This document shows positions 27,309-35,858 of a stretch of DNA of 64,000 nt, piece after piece. The first letter of the stretch is position 1. Each line of letters opens with the position of its first letter. Under the pieces are notes generated by a model. It saw only the letters and a program-made list of their open reading frames with translations. It searched no databases and had not been told where the DNA came from. The position numbers and the translations under genes were made by a program. Source of the stretch: Lactobacillus johnsonii (lineage in GTDB: Bacteria > Bacillota > Bacilli > Lactobacillales > Lactobacillaceae); the NCBI RefSeq assembly GCF_014058685.1, contig NZ_CP059055.1:496001-560000 (forward strand), written 5' to 3'.

Positions 27309-28203
27309 AAGAAGTAGTAGTATTTTCTTGTTTTGTAGGTAGGGAACTAAATTTTATATCTTGTTGATTGAACTCTTTGATATAAGCGCTCAGATAAGCA
27401 TTTTTTACCTGGCTTTGACTGTTAGCCACTACTTGAAAATGAATCTGGTAAGTAATACTTGAACCAGTTTGATTGATAATGCCAATAATTTGTGGGCCCT
27501 TTTTAATTTGATTTTTAAATTTATCTTTGAGTGCTGCATTTACTGTGTTAATTGCATGGTTAACGGTTGTAAGATCGTTATCAACAGATAAATTCAAATT
27601 AATGTTCATACTCCATCCAGAATGTGAACCATGAGTTAAATTTTCTACAATAGTAATATTGCGATTGGGAATATAGATAACTGCCCCATTGGTAGTTTTA
27701 AGACGAGTATTACGTAAAGTAAAAGAAAGAACAGTTCCAGTATAGGTTCCAATCTTGACAGTATCACCAATGTTATATTCGCCCTCACTGAGAATATTTA
27801 TTCCCGTTATTACGTCACTTACTAGGCCTTGTGCTCCCATTCCTAAAGCAAGAGAAACAAGTCCCACACTAGCGATAAGAGTGCCAACTGGAATACCTAG
27901 AAGTGTTAAAAGACTGTATAAATAAAACAAAAGAATTGTATATTGAAAAAGAGCAACACCAAGTTGAGCTAAGGTTCTTTTTCGACCAGTCATGTGTTCT
28001 TGAAACTTTGGATTTTTCAGTAAGTAGCGAGTTAATAAGCGTTTACCTATACGCCAAATCAAGAAAAAGATTCCAGTTGTAATTAGAATTTGAGTACCAC
28101 GACTTAAGAGTGTATGAAGTACACTATTCCAATCAATTAGAGAATCAACATTACTATTTTTTTTAGTTGTAGATGTTCCTTTTAAAATCGTTGACCAGTT
28201 CAA
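27307..28203 (-). CDS. Small-conductance mechanosensitive channel (MscS family)
   Basis: A 298-residue inner-membrane channel opened by membrane tension during hypo-osmotic shock. An N-terminal extension precedes hydrophobic segments at about 34-50, 80-105 and 108-130. The pore helix and beta-domain entry read LALGMGAQGLVSDVITGINILSEG, followed by the MscS signature EYNIGDTVKIG. Length and order are typical of single-module MscS proteins. It is transcribed divergently from the DUF948 gene and converges on ackA. Confidence 0.9.
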   Translation of the reverse strand: MNWSTILKGTSTTKKNSNVDSLIDWNSVLHTLLSRGTQILITTGIFFLIWRIGKRLLTRYLLKNPKFQEHMTGRKRTLAQLGVALFQYTILLFYLYSLLTLLGIPVGTLIASVGLVSLALGMGAQGLVSDVITGINILSEGEYNIGDTVKIGTYTGTVLSFTLRNTRLKTTNGAVIYIPNRNITIVENLTHGSHSGWSMNINLNLSVDNDLTTVNHAINTVNAALKDKFKNQIKKGPQIIGIINQTGSSITYQIHFQVVANSQSQVKNAYLSAYIKEFNQQDIKFSSLPTKQENTTTS

Positions 28204-28325
28204 AACATCATCTCCTTAGCGATTTCTTTAGATAGTATATCAAAAAGTAAGGTACTATTTCATTGCTTGAGGGGAGGAATAATGCTAGACTTTTTATGAG
28301 AGGAATAATTAATGGAGGATAGATT

Positions 28326-28757
28326 ATGTCAATTTCATATGGTGCATTAGCTGGCTTGATTGCAGCAGTAGCCTTTTTAATCTTAGTCTTATTTACTTTG
28401 CCTTTAATTGTTAGAGCAACTAAGACAATGAAGAAAGTTGACTCAACTATGGATAGCGTTAATATAGCAGTTGATGACTTAACTAAGCAAACTGCAGTAT
28501 TGATGAAACAAAGTGAAGATTTATTAGAAAAAAGTAATGCTCTTCTAGCCGATGTAAATGGTAAAGTAACCGAATTAGAACCAGTTGTGAAGGCAGCTGC
28601 AGATTTAGGTGAAAGCGTGTCAGATATTAATTCTTCATCAAGAAGAATGATTGAGCGCTTCTCTGGTATGGGTATTAGAGGAGCTGGAATTGGCATCTTT
28701 TCATCTCTAGTTAGTCGAATGTTCGCAAGACGTAAGCGTCGTCGTGGGGAAGACTAA
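28326..28757 (+). CDS. DUF948 family membrane-anchored protein
   Basis: A 143-residue protein with one N-terminal transmembrane helix (about residues 8-30). A helical region with heptad-like spacing follows (TKTMKKVDSTMDSVNIAVDDL...), and a basic tail ARRKRRR ends it. This is the DUF948 pattern; Bacillus YtxG is a general-stress relative. Function is not known. Promoter hexamers TTGCTT (28264-28269) and TAGACT (28286-28291), 16 bases apart, are weakly supported. GGAGGATAG directly before the ATG is the ribosome binding site. It is co-transcribed with the YtxH-like gene 22 bases downstream. Confidence 0.8.
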   Translation: MSISYGALAGLIAAVAFLILVLFTLPLIVRATKTMKKVDSTMDSVNIAVDDLTKQTAVLMKQSEDLLEKSNALLADVNGKVTELEPVVKAAADLGESVSDINSSSRRMIERFSGMGIRGAGIGIFSSLVSRMFARRKRRRGED

Positions 28758-28779
28758 TATTTATTAAAGGAGAACAATT

Positions 28780-29112
28780 ATGCGTAAATTAGGTGGATTT
28801 TTATTAGGTAGCGTTGTCGGTTTAGGTGTTGGCTTGATTGCTGGCTCATTATTATTACCAGAAGAAACAACTGATGATGTAAAGAAAAAGCTAGCTGAAA
28901 ACGAAAAGTTACAAGACTTAAAAGAGAAATATGATAAGGGAACTGAAGCAATTAAGAACCAATTAGCATCATTCCCTAAATCAGTTGAAGATGATTCAGA
29001 ATTGAAAGATTTTGATGATATCGTAATTGATGATACTAACAAAGATCTTGGTGAAGATGAAAAATCTGACAAAGAAGCTGTTAGTGATCTAAATAACGCT
29101 GAAAAAAATTAA
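28780..29112 (+). CDS. YtxH domain protein
   Basis: A 110-residue protein starting MRKLGGFLLGSVVGLGVGLIAGSLLLPEE. This Gly-rich single membrane segment with a following charged helix is typical of YtxH proteins. The C-terminal half is strongly acidic. YtxG/YtxH-type pairs (DUF948 + YtxH) occur together in Bacillus as stress proteins; their molecular role is unknown. AAAGGAG precedes the ATG. It is second in a two-gene operon. Confidence 0.85.
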   Translation: MRKLGGFLLGSVVGLGVGLIAGSLLLPEETTDDVKKKLAENEKLQDLKEKYDKGTEAIKNQLASFPKSVEDDSELKDFDDIVIDDTNKDLGEDEKSDKEAVSDLNNAEKN

Positions 29113-29120
29113 TTAATATT

Positions 29121-29153
29121 AAAGAATCAAGTTTTCACTTGGTTCTTTTTTTG
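29121..29153 (+). terminator. Rho-independent terminator after the ytxH-like gene
   Basis: AAAGAATCAAG pairs with CTTGGTTCTTT (one G-T pair) followed by a run of T. Confidence 0.75.
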
Positions 29154-29155
29154 TA

Positions 29156-29192
29156 TAAAAAAACTGGTGATAGAGATAAACTATCACCAGTT
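29156..29192 (-). terminator. Rho-independent terminator of pepQ (minus strand)
   Basis: Read on the minus strand, AACTGGTGATAG pairs with CTATCACCAGTT around a seven-base loop and is followed by seven T. It lies directly beside the plus-strand terminator of the ytxH-like gene, so the convergent operons have separate terminators here. Confidence 0.85.
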
Positions 29193-29205
29193 AATTTAGT
29201 ATAAA

Positions 29206-30312
29206 TTAGTCTTTAACGGGAATGTATTTCAATTCTTTACTTGTTTTAGTAAAAGTCTCAAAACCATTCTTTGTTACAACACCACAGTCTTCGATTCTAA
29301 CACCAGCTACGTTAGGAATATAAATACCTGGCTCAATTGAGAAACACATGCCTTCTTCAAGAACAACATCATTTCCTTCCATAATTTGTGGAAATTCATG
29401 AACGTTCATCCCGATACCATGACCAAGACGGTGGATGAAGTATTCACCATAGCCTGCTTTAGTTATGATATCTCTAGCAACAGCATCAAGTTCGCTAGCT
29501 GTAATACCAGGCTTTGCGGCTTCAATCGCTGCTTGTTGGGCTTCACGGTCAACTTCGTAGATTTCTTTTTCTTTAGCAGTTGGTTCTCCGTAAGCAACAG
29601 TTCTACTTGAGTCAGAAGCATAGCCATTATGCATTGTTCCAAGGTCAAAAAGAACTAATTCATTTGGTTCAATTTTGTTCATGGTTGGACCAAGATGAGG
29701 GTTAGCAGCATTTTTACCAGCTTGAACGATTGTTTCAAAACTAGTGTGCATTACACCTTTTTGAAGTTTTAACTGGTAATCAATTTGACCAGCAACGTAG
29801 CGTTCAGTTACACCATTTTTAAGGGCATTAAAGCCAATTTGAAAAGCAAAGTCTGCTTCTGCACCAGCAGCCTTTAATTGTTCAACTTCCTCTGGTGTTT
29901 TACGTAAGCGTGCTTCAGCAACAAATGGGGATACATTATTTGTAAATGAAGAATCAGGAAAGGCGATTCTTAATGCTTCTAAGCGATCAACTGAAAGATG
30001 GGCTTTTTCAATAGCAATATTATTTGGAGTACCAATACGCTGATTTACCAAGTCAGCGATTTTTGACCATGGATTTTCGTGATCTAGGTAGCCATAAACA
30101 TCTCCATCCCAAGCCGAATTTTTAGCTTCTTCAACATTTAACTCAGGTGCAAAAATAAAGGCTGACTTATCTTTAAAAGCAAGTAAAGCAAAAATTCTTT
30201 CATGAGGATCCATGCTATAGCGAGTAAAGTAATTAATACTAATTGGATCAGAGATGTAGGCAACATCATTATTGGTTGAAATTAACCAATTTTGTAACTT
30301 ATCTAAGTTCAT
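29206..30312 (-). CDS. pepQ: Xaa-Pro dipeptidase (prolidase)
   Basis: A 368-residue M24 metallopeptidase that splits dipeptides with C-terminal proline in the cytosol, part of casein and peptide use. The two metal-site Asp residues are in [18 protein letters not shown]. The His is in [15 protein letters not shown], and the Glu residues are in FSIEPGIY and GVRIEDCG. It is divergent from ccpA, a gene pair known from several lactobacilli. The AGTATA/TATACT palindrome and the cre site between them suggest regulation by CcpA and perhaps another factor. Confidence 0.95.
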   Translation of the reverse strand: MNLDKLQNWLISTNNDVAYISDPISINYFTRYSMDPHERIFALLAFKDKSAFIFAPELNVEEAKNSAWDGDVYGYLDHENPWSKIADLVNQRIGTPNNIAIEKAHLSVDRLEALRIAFPDSSFTNNVSPFVAEARLRKTPEEVEQLKAAGAEADFAFQIGFNALKNGVTERYVAGQIDYQLKLQKGVMHTSFETIVQAGKNAANPHLGPTMNKIEPNELVLFDLGTMHNGYASDSSRTVAYGEPTAKEKEIYEVDREAQQAAIEAAKPGITASELDAVARDIITKAGYGEYFIHRLGHGIGMNVHEFPQIMEGNDVVLEEGMCFSIEPGIYIPNVAGVRIEDCGVVTKNGFETFTKTSKELKYIPVKD

Positions 30313-30333
30313 AATTTTAACTCCTTTTTTAAC

Positions 30334-30350
30334 ATATACTGGGAGTATAT
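30334..30350. promoter_or_regulatory. Perfect palindrome ATATACT-GGG-AGTATAT in the pepQ promoter
   Basis: A 7-3-7 inverted repeat. On the minus strand it contains TATACT, the best -10 candidate of pepQ. It therefore could be an operator overlapping the start of transcription, or only the symmetric surroundings of a -10 box. Confidence 0.4.
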
Positions 30351-30382
30351 CATATAATATGGTAAAATAATTAGTTTTTAGT

Positions 30383-30396
30383 CGTAAACGGTTGCA
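30383..30396. promoter_or_regulatory. cre site between pepQ and ccpA
   Basis: CGTAAACGGTTGCA fits the cre consensus TGWAANCGNTNWCA at 12 of 14 positions. It is located 60 bases before the ccpA start, upstream of both divergent genes. Autoregulation of ccpA through a cre in this intergenic region is known from other lactobacilli. Confidence 0.65.
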
Positions 30397-30455
30397 ATGT
30401 CTTGATATTCTTGATAAGTTATAAAAGAGTGTTTTTACAGGAGTGTGAGAAATTT

Positions 30456-31451
30456 ATGCAAAAACAAGAAGTAACTATTTATGATGTTGCTCGTGAAGCA
30501 AAAGTTTCTATGGCTACTGTTTCAAGAGTAGTAAATGGAAATAATAATGTACGTAAAGAAACACGTGAAAAGGTATTAGCTGTCATTGATCGTTTGCATT
30601 ACCAACCTAATGCTGTAGCCCAAGGATTAGCTTCAAAGAGAACTACGACAGTTGGTTTGATTGTTCCCGATTTAACGAATATGCATTTTGCAGAATTATC
30701 TAAAGGAATTGACGATATTGCTACTATGTATAAGTACAATATTTTACTTTCTAGTGTCGGTAATACTTTGTTAAATGAAGATCAAGTAATTCAAAACTTA
30801 CTTAATAAGCAAGTTGATGGTGTAATTTACATGTCAAACTTGATGAGTGAAAGTGCACAAGAGATTTTTAAGCGCACTAATACACCAGTTGTGTTGGCAG
30901 GTACTGCTGATGCAAATCAAAATTTTCCTAGTGTAACAATTGATTATAAGGCAGCTGAAAAAGAAGCTTTAGGCTTATTATTAAAGAATGGTAAGAAAAA
31001 CCTTGCTTTAGTTGTTGGCGATGGAAAAGCTTATGTTAATAAGGACAATCGCTTTGTAGCTTATAAAGATTTTATGGAAGAACATAATTTAGATAATGTT
31101 CATATCTATGAGGATGCTAGAACTTACGAAGATGGCTATGAATTATTTGAACAAATTAAAGCAGATAAAGTAGATGGAATTATTGCTACTCGTGATGTAA
31201 CTGCAGCAGGTATTATTAATGCAGCAGTTGAGGCGGGCGTATCCATTCCAGATGACTTAGAAATTATCTCTGCAGCTTCAACTAATGTGGCTAAAATTGT
31301 TCGTCCACAATTAACCACTGTTCAACAACCGCTTTATGATATCGGTGCTGTTGCAATGAGAATGTTAACTAAATTAATGAGTGACGAAGAACTAGATGAA
31401 GCTCATGTTATCTTGCCATATACTTTAAAGCAATCTCGTTCTACTAAATAA
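30456..31451 (+). CDS. ccpA: Catabolite control protein A
   Basis: A 331-residue LacI/GalR regulator, the global carbon-catabolite regulator that binds cre sites with HPr(Ser-P). The helix-turn-helix is TIYDVAREAKVSMATVSRVV, the hinge helix follows at PNAVAQGLASKRT, and the periplasmic-binding-like effector domain fills the rest. The frame is open further upstream (to 30402), but the protein N-terminus MQKQEVTIYDV fits CcpA. AGGAG at 30439-30443 lies 12 bases before the ATG, a slightly long spacing. The divergent pepQ partner and length are typical. Confidence 0.95.
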   Translation: MQKQEVTIYDVAREAKVSMATVSRVVNGNNNVRKETREKVLAVIDRLHYQPNAVAQGLASKRTTTVGLIVPDLTNMHFAELSKGIDDIATMYKYNILLSSVGNTLLNEDQVIQNLLNKQVDGVIYMSNLMSESAQEIFKRTNTPVVLAGTADANQNFPSVTIDYKAAEKEALGLLLKNGKKNLALVVGDGKAYVNKDNRFVAYKDFMEEHNLDNVHIYEDARTYEDGYELFEQIKADKVDGIIATRDVTAAGIINAAVEAGVSIPDDLEIISAASTNVAKIVRPQLTTVQQPLYDIGAVAMRMLTKLMSDEELDEAHVILPYTLKQSRSTK

Positions 31452-31465
31452 AGTATAGTTATACC

Positions 31466-31506
31466 AAAAATCCTCTTAGGTTAAATTTAACCTAAGAGGA
31501 TTTTTT
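31466..31506. terminator. Bidirectional terminator between ccpA and the PBP gene
   Basis: AAAATCCTCTTAGGTTAAA and its complement TTTAACCTAAGAGGATTTT form a nearly loopless perfect stem with A and T tails, serving the convergent ccpA and PBP genes. Confidence 0.9.
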
Positions 31507-31523
31507 AATATGAAAATTTCTAA

Positions 31524-34343
31524 TTATGGAGCAGTAGGAGCATTATCTGCTGCCGCATCACCTGCAGTAGCTTCTGTGCTAGCAGATCCGCTAGTAGGAG
31601 CACTTTCACTTGGACTAATATTTGAATTTACTTCATTAGCTTCATTAGCGTTACTACTTTCTGATCTGTTATTTTGAGATGAAGAAGGAGACTCACGCGT
31701 AGAAGTGGTACTTCTCGTAGTTGAGGAAGAATTATTGTTTCCTCCTTGTCCTGTACTCCTAGCTTGTTCATCATTGGCTCCTACATTCCGATTAGTTGAG
31801 GAAGAAGAATTATTATTAGATTCACGATAAACTTCATGGTTTTTGCCATAATAATTTTTTGCATTTTCTGAAGTTGATCCATCAGCTACAGCGAAGAGAC
31901 TATTAATATTCTTTTTCTTAGAAATCGTCTTACCAGTGTAGATTAAGACTTTACCATAGTCATTATTTTTACCTTCTAAGTAATCATAGAAGAGGTTGTA
32001 GTCTTTAGTTGAGCCACCAATACCAAATTTAGCAGTTGCATTTGGTGCTGGTGAAAGACTTAATGCAGTAGTTTTTTTGCCACTAAGATCAATATTATCG
32101 CCATCGTAGCTTACTGTTCCAGGTAATGTTCCTGTTCTTGCTAAGACACTATTTTTATAAACAGAGCTTGGACGGCTAGGTGCGTCATTTAATTTAAAGA
32201 TCGATGGATCTTCCTTATATAATGCATTAGCAATATTGGCCCATAGATTTAAATTAGTCTCACTAGAATTAGAATCTAAGTTGTATGAATGACCGTAGAA
32301 GTTATCATAGCCCATCCAACTAGAAATTGTAATTCCAGGAGTAGATCCATTAAACCAAATATCACGATAATCATTACTGGTTCCAGTTTTACCAATTAGA
32401 TTCTTGTGGTCGAACTTCAGGGTACCAGTTAAGCTTGAGGCTGTTCCTTTAGTTACTACTTGGTGTAGCATCTTCTGCATAATGTAGGAAGTGCCTGCAG
32501 AGAAGACTTTCTGTGGATTTTGTTTGTGCTTATAGATTACTCGACCGGATGGATCTTGAATTTCTTCAATATAGTATGGATCGGCACGTTTACCATTGTT
32601 ATAGAAGTTAGAAAAGGCACTAGCATTATCGGCTACTGAAAAACCGTAATCAGTACCACCAAGAGCTAATCCTAAGTTTTCAAATTCGCTCTTACTTAAA
32701 TTTAAGCCTAATTTCTTCATATCTTGACGCAGATTGATATTTTTATCGTTAACTAACTTACTGTATAAATTTACAGCAGGAAGGTTATAAGACTTACTTA
32801 AAGCTTCCTGAGCTGAAATAAATCTGTTTTCAACAGTTGAGTTATAGTCAGTTGGAATATAGTTACCAAATCTGGTGGGGAAGTCAGCAATTGCAGTTTG
32901 GCTTGAAATAAGCTTATGCTCTATAGCTGGGCCATAAACTAAATATGGCTTAATTGAAGAACCAGGAGAGCGGTAAGTATCAAAGGCATGGTTAATTTGA
33001 GAATTTTTAAAGTCAACCCCACCGCTAAATGCTAAGACCTTACCGGTAGCATTATCAATTACGACACTACCGTTTTCCACGTGTTCGGTGGTATTAACCC
33101 ACTTGTTAGTAGAAGAATCAAAATCACGAGAAGTTCGGTCTTGACCATACTTGTTTTGCTTAACAACCTGTTGCATGGTCTGGTATAGTGGCTTTCTAAT
33201 TGTAGTTTTAATGTGGTAGCCTTTTTGATGAAGAAGCTCAGTTGCGCTAGTTAGGTACTGATTATAGCGGTTTGTATCTTGTTTAACGTCAGATACTTTT
33301 AAACCATCTTGTTCAATCAAGTTTTCGGCTAAAAGACTGGCACTCTTATTCATTACTAGATTGTATAAATAACCGCTTTGTTTCTTTTGCTTCGGTGCTT
33401 TTTCAGGAGCAAGGAAGTCAGCGCGCAAATCATATTTTTTAGCTGCAAGATAAGCTTTTTTACTAATGTCGCCATTTCTGTACATACGGAATAAAACAAT
33501 GTCTTTTCTCCGCATTGCTAAGTCAAGATCACTTTTAACTTTTCCATTTAAGCGATATGGAGTATATACAGACGGACTTTGAGGCAGACCAGCAATAAAA
33601 GCAGCTTGCGGTAAATTAAGTTCAGAAATTGATTTACCAAATATACCTTCAGCAGCAGTTTTAATGCCGACAATATTTTCTCCGCGATTATTTTTACCAT
33701 AAGGAGCAGCATTTAAATATGCACGGAGAATGTCTTCTTTAGAAAAATGTTTTTCGATCTTATGAGCATAAAACATTTCAGTGACTTTTCTTCTCCAGGT
33801 TGTCTGGCTAGTTAAAAATTGCATTTTAACTAATTGCTGAGTTAAAGTTGACCCACCGGTCTGCACACCAACACCTGTTAATTCAGAAAGGACAGCTCTA
33901 ACTAAGGACTTAGGTAAAACACCCTTATGAATATAAAAGTTTTCATCCTCAGTGGCTGTTACAGCATTCTTAACGAGGGGAGTTAATTCACTTTCACTTG
34001 CTTTTTTAGTAACTGTATCTGGTCGAACAGTAGCAATTTTTTTATTACCAGCATAGTAGAGTGTAGCTGAATTTTGAGCATGATTTATTTGATGATTTAA
34101 TTCGCTAATAGTTGGGATAGGTTGGTTACGAACAATACCAAGTGCATAACCGCCGCCAAAACCAATTAGTAAAAATAAACCGAAAAATGCAATTAAGATA
34201 AAATAATGAAAAACACGGCGCAAAGTTAAATAGACGATACCACTGTAAAATTTCCACTGGCTTTCGTCTGATTCACTTTGCAGTGTTTTAACTTCTGGCC
34301 CCGCAGTTAGGAACTTTCTGATTTTTTCTTTTAAATTTTTCAC
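31524..34343 (-). CDS. Class A penicillin-binding protein (transglycosylase/transpeptidase)
   Basis: A 939-residue bifunctional peptidoglycan synthase. A cytoplasmic N-terminus and one membrane anchor (about 40-70) precede the GT51 glycosyltransferase, with TEDENFYIHKG (catalytic Glu), GGSTLTQQLVK and the RKVTEMFYAHKIEK segment. The transpeptidase has SSIK (serine nucleophile in SPGSSIKP), SYN (in LSKSYNLPA) and KTGTS. The last 95 or so residues are a Ser/Asn/Thr/Glu-rich low-complexity tail, probably outside the membrane. Whether it corresponds to PBP1a or PBP2a of streptococci is not decided. It is monocistronic and convergent with ccpA. Confidence 0.94.
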   Translation of the reverse strand: MKNLKEKIRKFLTAGPEVKTLQSESDESQWKFYSGIVYLTLRRVFHYFILIAFFGLFLLIGFGGGYALGIVRNQPIPTISELNHQINHAQNSATLYYAGNKKIATVRPDTVTKKASESELTPLVKNAVTATEDENFYIHKGVLPKSLVRAVLSELTGVGVQTGGSTLTQQLVKMQFLTSQTTWRRKVTEMFYAHKIEKHFSKEDILRAYLNAAPYGKNNRGENIVGIKTAAEGIFGKSISELNLPQAAFIAGLPQSPSVYTPYRLNGKVKSDLDLAMRRKDIVLFRMYRNGDISKKAYLAAKKYDLRADFLAPEKAPKQKKQSGYLYNLVMNKSASLLAENLIEQDGLKVSDVKQDTNRYNQYLTSATELLHQKGYHIKTTIRKPLYQTMQQVVKQNKYGQDRTSRDFDSSTNKWVNTTEHVENGSVVIDNATGKVLAFSGGVDFKNSQINHAFDTYRSPGSSIKPYLVYGPAIEHKLISSQTAIADFPTRFGNYIPTDYNSTVENRFISAQEALSKSYNLPAVNLYSKLVNDKNINLRQDMKKLGLNLSKSEFENLGLALGGTDYGFSVADNASAFSNFYNNGKRADPYYIEEIQDPSGRVIYKHKQNPQKVFSAGTSYIMQKMLHQVVTKGTASSLTGTLKFDHKNLIGKTGTSNDYRDIWFNGSTPGITISSWMGYDNFYGHSYNLDSNSSETNLNLWANIANALYKEDPSIFKLNDAPSRPSSVYKNSVLARTGTLPGTVSYDGDNIDLSGKKTTALSLSPAPNATAKFGIGGSTKDYNLFYDYLEGKNNDYGKVLIYTGKTISKKKNINSLFAVADGSTSENAKNYYGKNHEVYRESNNNSSSSTNRNVGANDEQARSTGQGGNNNSSSTTRSTTSTRESPSSSQNNRSESSNANEANEVNSNISPSESAPTSGSASTEATAGDAAADNAPTAP

Positions 34344-34383
34344 AGATCAGGATCCTTTGTTAATTACTTTTCACCTATTATAG

Positions 34384-34415
34384 CAAAAAAAGGACTAGCA
34401 TTGATGCAGTCCTTC
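34384..34415 (-). terminator. Rho-independent terminator of pepV (minus strand)
   Basis: On the minus strand AAGGACT pairs with AGTCCTT around a loop of about ten bases, followed by seven T. Confidence 0.75.
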
Positions 34416-34441
34416 TTTACGAATTTATTAATATTTTTGGT

Positions 34442-35839
34442 TTACTTAGTTAATTCATAAATTGCTTCGGCATAAATAGCAATTGAATTAATTAAATCAT
34501 CAACTTTCATGTATTCATTTGGTTGGTGCATAACAAGTGGGGCACCTTCTGGTTGAGCACCAAAAGCTACACCATGTTTGAATAGCCGGCCGTATGTACC
34601 ACCACCAATGATAACCTCATGTCCCTTCTTACCAGTTTGTTTTTCATAAACAGAAAGAAGTGTCTTAACAATTGGATCATCGCCAGGAACATAGTGTGGA
34701 GCTTCAGCAGAGCCTTCAACTCTAGCATCTAAAATATCACCAAACTTTTCGTTGATATTTTTCACCATTTCTTCTGGTTCAATACCTTGAGGGTAGCGAA
34801 CATTGTTTAAGAGGTATGCATTTTGACCTTCAAAATTAAACATACTTGGTGAACTGGTTAAATCACCCATTAAATCATCATGGTGGAAAATGCCTAATTT
34901 CTTACCATTGAAGTCTTTATGTTCAACAGTTGCTAGGAAGTGTAGGAAGTTCTTTGCTTGGCCATCAAAGTTAAGACCATCAAGGAAGAGGGCAAGGTAA
35001 GTAGCAGCATTTCTACCAGTTTCAGGAGCCGATGCATGAGCACCATGACCAGTTAATGTTAATGCAAGGCGACCACTAAGCATTTCAGCCTTACCTTCAA
35101 GTTTGTGTTCTTTAAGGAAAAGATCAAATTTTTCTTTAATACCGTCAATATCGCCTTCAAGTTGGGCATGAGCAGTTTGAGGGATGACGTTAGTAGCAAT
35201 ACCGGATTGGAACGTCCAAAGCTTAACGTCACCTTGGCTTGGGTCAAATTTGAAGTCAAGCTTTAGAGTAACAATTCCTTGTTCACCGTTGATAATTGGA
35301 AATTCAGCATCAGGTGAGAAGGCAACATCAGGAGCTGGTTGATGCTTGAGGTAGTAATCAATTCCTACCCAATTAGTTTCTTCATTAGTTCCAAGGACAA
35401 AATCAATCTTCTTTTTAGGTTTAAATCCATGTTCCTTTAAGATAAGCATTCCATAGTAAGCAGCTAAAGAAGGTCCTTTATCATCAGCACTACCACGACC
35501 ATAGATTTTTCCATCTTTAATAGTCATCTTAAATGGATCAGTCTTCCAGCCTTCGCCAGCAGGAACAACATCCATATGTCCAATAATACCTACACGTTTG
35601 TCACCAGAACCCATATTGATTCGACCTGCATAGTTATCAAAATTTTCAGTGTCGAAACCATCGCGCTTAGCAAAAGATAAAAACTTCTTCATTGCTTTAA
35701 CTGGGCCAGGACCAACAGGATATTCTTTACTGGTATTGTTTAAATCTTCAGAAGAATCAATTGCGATTAATTCTTTTAAATCATTTAAAATAGCATCCTT
35801 TTTTTCTTGAGCTAATTTTTTGTAATCTAGTTCTTCCAT
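34442..35839 (-). CDS. pepV: Dipeptidase PepV (M20 family)
   Basis: A 465-residue zinc dipeptidase acting on a broad range of unblocked dipeptides in the cytosol. Metal-binding motifs: [15 protein letters not shown] (His and Asp), [14 protein letters not shown] (bridging Asp), and [14 protein letters not shown] (catalytic Glu pair). An [10 protein letters not shown] segment near the C-terminus follows. The length is typical of the PepV subgroup. It follows the GDPD gene with a 19-base gap on the same strand, so the two are probably co-transcribed, and it has its own terminator downstream. Confidence 0.95.
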   Translation of the reverse strand: MEELDYKKLAQEKKDAILNDLKELIAIDSSEDLNNTSKEYPVGPGPVKAMKKFLSFAKRDGFDTENFDNYAGRINMGSGDKRVGIIGHMDVVPAGEGWKTDPFKMTIKDGKIYGRGSADDKGPSLAAYYGMLILKEHGFKPKKKIDFVLGTNEETNWVGIDYYLKHQPAPDVAFSPDAEFPIINGEQGIVTLKLDFKFDPSQGDVKLWTFQSGIATNVIPQTAHAQLEGDIDGIKEKFDLFLKEHKLEGKAEMLSGRLALTLTGHGAHASAPETGRNAATYLALFLDGLNFDGQAKNFLHFLATVEHKDFNGKKLGIFHHDDLMGDLTSSPSMFNFEGQNAYLLNNVRYPQGIEPEEMVKNINEKFGDILDARVEGSAEAPHYVPGDDPIVKTLLSVYEKQTGKKGHEVIIGGGTYGRLFKHGVAFGAQPEGAPLVMHQPNEYMKVDDLINSIAIYAEAIYELTK

Positions 35840-35858
35840 AAATGTACTCCTTTAATTT

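Noticed and set aside
28208-28696. 162-codon minus-strand frame opposite the DUF948 gene
   Set aside because: Hydrophobic, low-complexity complement of a well-supported gene with its own ribosome binding site; no independent signals.
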